A stretch of DNA of 64,000 nt from Lepisosteus oculatus (taxonomy: Eukaryota; Chordata; Actinopteri; Semionotiformes; Lepisosteidae), in assembly GCF_040954835.1 (NCBI RefSeq), contig NC_090699.1, positions 15,307,817 to 15,371,816 of the forward strand, written 5' to 3'. Positions 24,501 to 32,200 of the stretch are shown one piece after another (position 1 is the first letter of the stretch; each line of letters begins with the position of its first letter). The notes under the pieces were generated by a model that ran no database searches, had not been told where the DNA came from, and saw only the letters and a list, made by a program, of their open reading frames with translations. A program made the position numbers and the translations under genes.

Positions 24501-25738
24501 TCAGCATGGAATAAACCTATGACTTTCTAATATATATATTTGTCTCTGTGGTGCAGAAACCTTTAAATGTACGGTGTCTCGAACCGTGTGCCATTAACGG
24601 TGGAATAAATAACAAATCGTACTGTACTGTATGTGTCGCAGGATGTGGGCCACTGAGGCAGTAGCAGGCTGGGATTGATTGGGTTATGTTGATTTCCAAG
24701 GTGGCGTTTCCTCACTCAAGGGTGGCGACTGCAGTTGTTCTAATGAATACCGTCTAGCAGGAGCAGTCAGTAACAACGGTCAAACCCAAGTCGTTCAGGG
24801 ACCAATTAGGTATCGATACTTGGAGGTGTGAGGAGTCGCCGAGCCAGTTTTATCCAGACCAAGGGAGGAGGAGGGAGAGCCGGAGAGTGAACAGGTGATA
24901 AGGGCCCATAACACCTCGCTCGGGACTCCCACACCCCTCAAACAACGCGAGCTTCCTCCTGGGAAATTACTGGGCGAACCCGATTCTGCCAGGGACTGTG
25001 GAAAATTCCCTGAGAAGGGATTGGCTAAGGAGAGGGGTAAAAACACCTGAGACAGAACAGAGGGAGCCCCCCGATTCCCTCTGGATCCTGGAGACGACAC
25101 AGGCGGCACCAGGGAAGCTGCAGAGTGCGAGACCACGGAGAACCTGTGCCGAGACTTCTAATACCTAGAGGCGAGGAACAAGGAAACTGGCCCAGCTAGC
25201 CGATTCAAACTGATACCCCTCTCCTTCAAGTGGGCCATAAGAGACTACAGGTGCTAAGAAGAAACGTTCGAGTGGCCTCTCTTCAGTATTTTACAGGGAA
25301 GACTGCTGCCCCTCTGTATTCATTATTCATGATGTGTTATGTATTCATTATGTATGTATTCTGTATTCATTATTCACCCTGGGAAGGATCTTTTGCTGCT
25401 GCGAATACCGTTTTCGTTGTGTTTTGGGGTGATAGTGAATGTAAACGTGGTTGGAAAATAAAAAGGGCACTTATGCAATACAAACGCCTGTCGCTGGTCT
25501 GTGTGTGCATTGGTGATTCTGGGAGATAAAGAGGACCTGTGGTAATGTAGAGGGCCCATAGCACCCCGTTTGTATTGCTAGGTGGCGTAGTCGTACACGA
25601 GGCAGGAACATTCCTCGCCCATAGGGCTCCCCTTACTGTGACATATGTAACGGCATTTTATGCACCTTCGGGAAATAAATGAAGACAACCGTATTTAAAA
25701 CAATAGAAAGAAACGACACTTACGTTGAAATCGCCCAT
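18565..25738 (-). CDS. PLAAT/HRASLS-like phospholipase-acyltransferase, unit A
   Basis: Members of this LRAT-like thiol family act on phospholipids as phospholipase A1/A2 and N-acyltransferases, usually at membranes. Three exons are read: a short first coding exon 25724-25738 (MGDFN, followed by gtaagtg), 19339-19444 and 18565-18833. Phases match throughout (0, then 1). Exon two has NGDIIEILRD, HHWVLYTGKGYVVHLAH. Exon three has VNNKYDSRYRPRP, then TCERFVAALRYN and FTDQ before the donor. The catalytic His-His-Cys set of the family appears present (HHW, VVHLAH, TCERF), although the usual NCEHF is TCERF. The family normally continues after '..DQ' into an exon with a hydrophobic C-terminal anchor. 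None was found before unit B, whose first exon has the same phase. The MGDFN exon rests on the ATG, donor and phase only. Confidence 0.75.
19665..21215. repeat. 19-bp minisatellite, ~1.5 kb (TGATCA in nearly every unit)
   Basis: About 80 units of 'actgatcactgctacaccc' / 'actgatcacagcctcactt'. The two variants often alternate as a 38-bp dimer. A ~350-bp higher-order block seems duplicated (compare 20730-20870 with 21020-21150). It lies in the long first intron of PLAAT unit A. Confidence 0.9.
21345..22200 (+). mobile_element. Decayed LINE reverse-transcriptase fragment with an inserted repeat
   Basis: Translates with frameshifts into non-LTR RT landmarks: APGPDG near 21365, RPVAL-like and DPLPFADRAHRETEDA near 21545-21630, ALFIDFSSAFSTMQ near 21695-21735, and GAPQGCVPSPLLFSIY at 22133-22180. 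A separate repeat (about 21800-22090) interrupts it. Type resembles the CR1/Rex/L2 group. Not functional. Confidence 0.75.
22380..23130 (+). mobile_element. 5'-truncated LINE 3' end, copy 1
   Basis: Encodes EETLEHLFWSCPFAKAVWGR, which fits the C-terminal zinc-binding tail of some LINE ORF2 proteins. The rest matches 33373-33960 closely ('ggctggcactgaccacactg', 'gagggagctggaggagagga'). Frames are broken. Confidence 0.7.
23130..23275 (-). mobile_element. V-SINE head fragment
   Basis: Minus-strand 'gtggagtttgtatgctctcc' core and 'agcattgctgcctcacagca' head, joined directly to the LINE tail before it. Confidence 0.6.
23398..24420 (+). repeat. ~45-49-bp minisatellite, array 1
   Basis: About 21 units of 'gtgtctgcagcagggctgtc' + 'cagtcctggtcctggagggg' + tcagtca. 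A shorter 'gtgtctgtagggctg' variant recurs at a regular interval, which indicates a multi-unit higher-order repeat. The same unit makes array 2 at 35.25-35.61 kb. Confidence 0.9.
24630..25600 (+). mobile_element. Possible solo LTR or LTR-element remnant
   Basis: An unrepeated ~1-kb block with a promoter-like middle and an AATAAA at about 25457, followed by a GT-rich stretch (tctgtgtgtgcattggtgat). This resembles retroviral or Ty3-type LTR layout. No flanking target duplication or internal gene was identified, so the call is weak. Confidence 0.25.
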
Positions 25739-25739
25739 C

Positions 25740-27480
25740 TCCCCGGTGTTGTCCTGATGTGTTCCCGAGAGTGTGACACGGCTCCGACTCACGAGTCACT
25801 CACTGACGGTTTTCACCACAACCGAGTTAAGTTTCGATTTCCTGGACACTTATATCGGTGTGCGTGGCAGACTTGTTTGGTTAGGTCAGGAACGAGACTG
25901 TTCCGTGTCCGTGCCAATTGAGCAACAGAAATGATAAAACAAAATATCATCAGCCTTAGCAAAGACGCAAATCTGGCTAAACCAAGGTGCTTTTCCGTTA
26001 GTTCTGGGTCTGGACATTAGATTTAATCTATTTTTTTTTGGGGAGGGGGAGAAAAATCTGGTTTAGTCAGAAATGGGACTCGGTCCTGTCGGGCACTGCA
26101 CTGCCGTGTATCAGCGTGTCTAGGGATGATCCGCAAAGACGCCAAGCTGAACGAAGAAGAGTGATTTGCTATTGAGGGTCTCGACTTCGTCTGTCACTCC
26201 ATTTTCGATGGTGTAAACATTTTATTTGTTAGTTGTTGTTGTTTTTTTTTGCCTGCACAAAGTAAAAAAAAAACCAACGGGTCTTGGCGGAGGGGGGATT
26301 TGTCTGACGCCCTAATAAAGACGAACAATTTGGCGCACAAAACAAGGAAGTGGTCCAAGAAACTGTTCTTCCACTTGATTGCCATTGCTGGGGTGAACAG
26401 TCTCTTGCTCCACTCGGACCTCTCGGGCTCTGACGCATAACGCCTTCAGAAAGGAGCACCAGCGTGGGGGTCGAGGCGGAGCGAGCACACGGGTCCGATG
26501 TGTTTGCCTTCTGCGATCACCGAGGGCCAGGTGCTGGACCCCTCCCAGAAAGCTTCGTGAAGTTGCCCCCCTACAGACAGCACAAACGATGAAGCCCACC
26601 TCATTCCCTAGTGCTACGTTTGTGCCGTTGAAAGTAGCGTTTGTGCTGCTCTCGTTCCCGAGATATAGCGCCTTGTGTTTCCGGTGATCACGTGACCACA
26701 GGCGGTGCCTTTGACCTCCAGTGACCCCGTCTGCCGAGTTCAAGCGCTGTGCCGCTGGTGCGAGAGGAACTGTTCTGCAGTTCTGTTCCTCTGTTTGCCC
26801 GGGTGTGGGATGGCGGTGGATTTTGCATTTAATAGCAGTATCTTCTGTGTGTTTGTGTGAACAGAAAAATTACATTTGTCTCCAATATCATACCCGAATC
26901 AGGAGAGTTGCGAGTGAAGCCTTAAAAAGCGAACAACTGCATGTTCTTACACAGAGGCTTTAAGGAGCACGTCGTAATAACTCGTAGCGGTGTCCTTTTT
27001 TAAATATCCGAAGAAGTAAAAGGTTTCGCATTGTCTCCCTTCTTAAATAAACACAGGAATCAAGGGACGTGTGAAGATTCGACCTGTCTGTCGAGCCACG
27101 TATTTTAAAAGACGTGTTTTTATTCAAAGCACATACGCCAACGTGAAAACGGGCACTATGTACAAAGTTTACACAGTTCATAACACATCAGAGAAACAAG
27201 AGTCTACTTAAATAATCTTGTCCCCGGCAGGTCCTCGAGGTGGAGAAGAGCAACAGGAAGGAAACTGATTAGTTCTGCGTGAGAAAAGCAGTCATCTGGG
27301 AGAGACCGAGTGGAAGGTGGAAACTTCGACCACTTCTTTGTGGGGAATTCCTCTGAAATAAGACCGATGCTATTGAACGGAATTGAGGAGTAGTATTTAA
27401 TGAATGACACTGCTGATAGTTTTGTGCTTGCATGCAGTAGACAAGCTCTGCTTGCTGGGCTATATACTGTACCTGCCACC
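25740..27480. other. Upstream region of the PLAAT locus, no further gene recognised
   Basis: It lies 5' of the MGDFN exon on the minus strand and may hold its promoter and 5' untranslated region (CpGs and a cgagagtgtgacacggctcc stretch next to 25760-25800). No other exon or named repeat was seen. Confidence 0.35.
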
Positions 27481-27489
27481 CATGCACTA

Positions 27490-27770
27490 TTATCCTACCG
27501 AGGCCTGTGGAAAAACACAGCCTATCCCACAGCGTACAGTGTGAACCCCCTGGATGGGACACTAGCCCATCACATGGCTGGGAACACAGGGACAACCCGG
27601 AGGAGTCAACTGTACCTTCCCAGCAAGCCTTTCAGGAGGAGGAGGGGGGGGGGCAGAACTCCATCAAGCGCCCAGCGAAAGCCCACACAAACCCAGGGAG
27701 AACATGCAAACTCCTCACGCTGAACCCAGCACTCTGCTGCCCTTTAACAACGACGAGAGCTCCTGCAGTC
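27490..27770 (-). mobile_element. V-SINE/DANA-like SINE, diverged
   Basis: The minus strand shows 'gtttgcatgttctccctggg', 'gtttgtgtgggctttcgctg' and a 'gtgatgggctagtgtcccat' segment. A poly-G run breaks it at 27645. Confidence 0.65.
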
Positions 27771-28489
27771 AGTTAATAAAAACTTTGAATACGGCCACGG
27801 TCAAGACGCGCTGATGAAAATTCCTCTCGTCTCCGCCGCCGAGGACGGCGGTATCTCTCCTCATCCCCACTCCCAAGCATGCCTGGCGCGTCTTCCCGAG
27901 CTAACATCAACAGGAAGGACACGGCCCACCTTCCTCACTGTCTGGGTGTAGGGATGCAAGGAGTCACATGAGTTTCATTGTAATGAAAATGGCCACTTCG
28001 GGAGAACACTGAAGGCCACAGACATGCGAGGTGCATTTCCCATAGTGCCCTGAATTGCCACCAGTTTACAGAGGTTTTTATAGTCTGAGTCCAGCCCCGT
28101 TATTACCATGAACGGGGGTTTGAGAGTCCACATTCTCCTGATGGTCCAGGGGCTGCTTTTGATGATGTTGTCCCGCCTTTCAGCTGTCTCTGTGGCGTCA
28201 CCTACAACAGCAGATGTCTGTTCCAAACCTCTCTGGAGCCCGGTCAGGAGAGCAGGTCAGTGACCTCAGGCCACAGCCCGATGTCTACATGTGCTACACG
28301 TTCTGCCCCTGGGGCGCCCTCCCACACCTCACCCTCACTCCAGGACCCCCGCCGGCCCCTCGCACCGGCCTGCGGACCCCTGTCCTTGCCCGCTGCTGCT
28401 TTCACCTTCCCTTGGAGAATGATGTGTGCTCCATTCTAAAGGCAGTCCCCGGTAGATTGGCTGCACAGGTTGGAGGGAATTCATAATGG

Positions 28490-28800
28490 GATGCGAGTGG
28501 TTTTGTGGCACAGCGCTGGGGCCCTGGGTTCAATTCCTGGAGCGCCACGTGTGTGGAGTTTGCACGCTCTCCCCAGGTTCACGGGGGTCTCCTTCTCCAG
28601 GGGCTCCAGTTTCCCTCCCGCAGTCCAAAAGACAGGCTGGGAGGGGACTTGTCTTCTGGGAAAACTGGCCCTGGTGTGTGCTAGTGTGTGTCTGTCTCTG
28701 TGGGTGCACCCCGCCTTGAGCCCGTGGCTTGCTGGGATAGACTCCGGCTCCCCTGCGACCCCGACCCGGAAGAAGCGAGGAGCAAATGGATGGATGGAAT
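28490..28800 (+). mobile_element. V-SINE/DANA-like SINE, nearly complete
   Basis: Head 'ggggccctgggttcaattcc', core 'gtgtggagtttgcacgctct', middle 'ggccctggtgtgtgctagtg', tail 'cttgctgggatagactccgg' ending in atggatggatgg. Confidence 0.85.
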
Positions 28801-29034
28801 AACAGAATTCCCCTGGTGGGATGAGGATGGACAATAAGGTGGCAAAACACACAAATCAAAGACCAATGATCAGAGGCCCCGAGGACAGAATAAGCATTCT
28901 TTATAAAACCTTTGAACAAAATAGCAAAGGACTTAGTATAAGAGTATAAAAACAATTACAGTGGTACTGTAAATAAATAAAAAAGGAGAGAAATGTACAA
29001 GTGTAATACCGAAGTCTTGAATCATAACTCTTCA

Positions 29035-29240
29035 GGCACACTCCCACCCTCCCCAGACCCGAGGAGAATGTGCAAACTCCCCACAGAGTGTGCTCCCAGG
29101 TCCCACATCAACAGGCCGCAAGAGCAGAGGGGAATTGAACACCACTCCCCCCCTGAAGAGTACCCAGGAAAAGAAACAGCAAAAAAAAGGCAAGAAACGT
29201 AGGACAATTCTGGGAAGCAAAAGTTCGGAACGTGGGTTTT
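29035..29240. repeat. Left copy of ~200-bp direct repeat flanking ZBED exon 4
   Basis: Contains a minus-strand SINE head/core fragment (gaatgtgcaaactccccaca) followed by 'ccctgaagagtacccaggaa' and a-rich 'ggcaagaaacgtaggacaat'. Pairs in the same orientation with 30950-31160. Confidence 0.75.
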
Positions 29241-29287
29241 TAAAAGCCGGCCCCTCTGCCGAAGAATGCACCCCGAGCGCCCCGAGG

Positions 29288-32200
29288 CTAACGGAGGAGC
29301 CCGCCTCCCGAGGCGTTGTGGTTCAGGAACAACACCTGCTGCACGGCGCCGCTCCTCAGCCGGCTCCTCCGCGCCCGCAGGACATCCCCGGACTTGGAGA
29401 AGACCTGGTGGCCCGGCACGGCCGCCGCCGGCAGGCCGAGGTACTTGTAGGCCAGGCGGGCCAGGCCGGGGTACTTGGCGGAGTTGGCGGCCCAGTAGCC
29501 GAGCGGGTCGGCCGCGCGGGCGAGGTAGGCGTCGCCGACGTAGCGCTGCATCTCCACGGCGGCCTCGGCGGCGGCGCTGCCGCGCGCCCTCTGCGTCTCC
29601 CGCACCCTGGAGTCGAACTCCTCCCACAGGCTGGGGCCCGCGGCGGCGGCGGCGGGGGGGGCCGGGGCCGGCGGGGGGGCGCCCGCCCGCGAGCAGCACT
29701 CGCCCACCAGGAGCCGCACGGCCTCCTGGGCGCTGTCGGAGCTCCCGAAGGCCAGGACCTTGAAGCGGGGGTCCAGCAGGGTGCTGGCGGCCAGCGGGCG
29801 GGCCCGCTCGGCCTCCGCCCCCCGGCTCCGCACGCCGGCCTCCAGCTCCGCCAGCAGCGCGGCGGCCGCGCGGTGGCTGACGCGCCGGCGCCGCTGCTCC
29901 AGGGCGCGCTGCAGCATCTTGGTGAGCGGGATGACCTTGGAGGCGGCGACGCGGGGCTCCGAGGCCAGCTCGGCGGCCGCCGTGTGGAAGGGCTCCAGGA
30001 CGCCCAGGCACTGCCCCGCCAGGTCGCACTCGGGGGCCGTCAGCGGGCCCACGTCCGCGCGCAGGGCGGCCAGCGCGGCCGCGACGCCCTCCTTCTGCGC
30101 CAGCAGGCCCCGCAGCATCTCGTAGGTGCTGCCCCACCTGGCCCCCGCCTCCTTCGGCAGCTTGAGCCGCGGCCCGCCCAGCTGCCCCTGGATCCGGGCC
30201 AGCTTCTCCCGGGCGGCGGGACAGGCCCGGAAGAGGCCCACGATGGCCCTCGCCTTGGCCCGGACGGCGTCCAGCTCGGGCGCGTGCCGCAGGGCGCCGG
30301 CCACCAGCGAGTCGAGGGCGCGGGCGAAACAGGGCAGGTGGGGGAGGTCCAGGCGCCGGGCCGCCGCCGGCACCACCTCGGCGTCGCCCGTGACGACGGC
30401 GGTGACCTTCCCGCGGAGATCCCAGGCAGCCAGCACGCCGCCCAGGGCCTCGGAGACGTGGGCGGACGTCGGGGGGCTGGGGAAATGGAGGATGTCCAAT
30501 AAATAGGTGGCGAGCCGGGCATCCTGGGAGACAAAGTGGCCCGTCACCGCGAGGTAGGCGTCCTCGCGGGCGGACGCCCACATGTCCGTGCTCAGGCTGA
30601 CGTGTTGGGCCGCCCGCACCTCCGCCATGACCCGGTCCCTGTGCAGGGCGTACCGGCCGGCTGCCATGCTCTTGAGGGTCTTCCTGCTGGGGAGGGCGTA
30701 CCGGGGATCCAGTAGCGTCACGAAGTTCCTGAAGCCTTCGTCCTCCACGAGGGAGAAGGGCTGGCAGTCCCCGGTGATGACGTCCAGCAGCGCCTCGTCC
30801 AGCGTCCTCTTCCTCGCCGCCCTGGCTGCACACAGGAAATCAACGCTCAGAAGCCGTAATCGGAAAACACGGGTCTTAATGGGGGGGGGGGGGGGATTCA
30901 TACAGACAGGGGACTCGTCTCTGGGCTGCGAGAGGAAGCCCCAGTACTCCGAGATCAACCCCCTCCAGACCCGAGGAGAACATGCAAACTCCCCACAGAG
31001 CGTGCCCCCAGATCCCCAGTCGAACAGGACCCGAGGGCTGTGAGGCAATTAAACACCACTCCGCCCCTGAAGAGTATTCAGGAAAAAAAAAAATTAAAAA
31101 AAAAAGGCAAGAAATTTAGGAAAATTATCAGCAGCAAAAATTCTGAACGTTCCAAAAATCAATGGGACTTCCTGGAGGGAAGGGTGCACGTTTTTGTCCT
31201 GAATAATATACGATATTCCCTGGCCGGGCGGACAGTAAGTTTGCCAAACAACAGAAGACCACTGCTCCCTGCCCTAGAGGAAAGAACAATAATTATTTTT
31301 AGGACATCTTGCACCAAATATGAAAGGCCTACTGAAGCGGTATTTTTAACGAACCCCTTTCAAAAAACAAGCCTGTTGTGAGAGGCAGTCTCAGGGCGTG
31401 CACAGCTGCTGGTATTGTCCGCAGGGCCGAGGGCACTGCAGCCTGGAGGAGTGCTCAGAGCAGTCTTCAACCGCCCTCGCCACATCTTACAGGTGCGCTA
31501 TGGAGAGTGTGCTCCCGTGCGGGATCACAGTGTGGTTGGGCAGCAGCTCGTCGTCTGAGCGGAAGGCTGTTCCAGGGGGCGATCGGGTCGGCCCGGCCCC
31601 TCACTGCAGTACAGCTCCCCTCTGTTTCAGACATTTCTACAACTCGCTGTCTCAGGAGGGCTGGCAGTATGGCTAAGGACACCAGTCAGCCTGGTTCCTC
31701 ACTGTTCTGCCCCCTTCCCTCTGGTGGGCGTGACAGGAGTATAAAGGCAGGAACCTCCGGATTCAGAGACCAATTCGTCCTGCAAGCTGTCAGATTACTG
31801 AACCCGACCCCGACCACTGGCGCACACTGATGTGTTTTTTCCCCACACTGCTTCTCTGACTTTCCTTTAACGTTATTTAACTTGTTGTTGTTGCTGCTGC
31901 TGTTATGAGTTTATGTTTTTTGGCGATTCCTTTAATGTCTCTGTTATAGGAGCCGCACGTGCAAATAAGCAGTTCCTTGCACTTGTGTGTCTGACAATCA
32001 ACCAAACTCCGAACTCTCAGAACCTCACGGCGCGGTTCACCTGGATCGCCGGGCGCCGGGCGCGCGGCTCCGTCGCCATCCGGCGCCGCGTCGTACTGCT
32101 CGGCGTGCTTGACGCGCAGGTGCCGGACCATCCCGGAAGTGTTCTTGTGGTAGGACAGCACGGTCCCACACAGCGAGCACATCAGCTTGTTGTTGGCAAA

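Noticed and set aside
23399-24530. Plus-strand repeats of QSWSWRGQSVCLQ-type peptide as a possible repeat protein
   Set aside because: All three frames are open through the 49-bp minisatellite. No start, splice or domain evidence.
29022-30833. 603-codon minus frame and 470-codon plus frame over ZBED exon 4
   Set aside because: Shadow frames caused by very high GC and few stops. Only the frame ending at 29288 has BED/hAT similarity and fitting splice phases.
31398-31830. Plus-strand host gene with LPSGGRDRSIKAGT
   Set aside because: Typical end of CR1/Rex/L2 LINE ORF2; a second copy lies at 36.6 kb.
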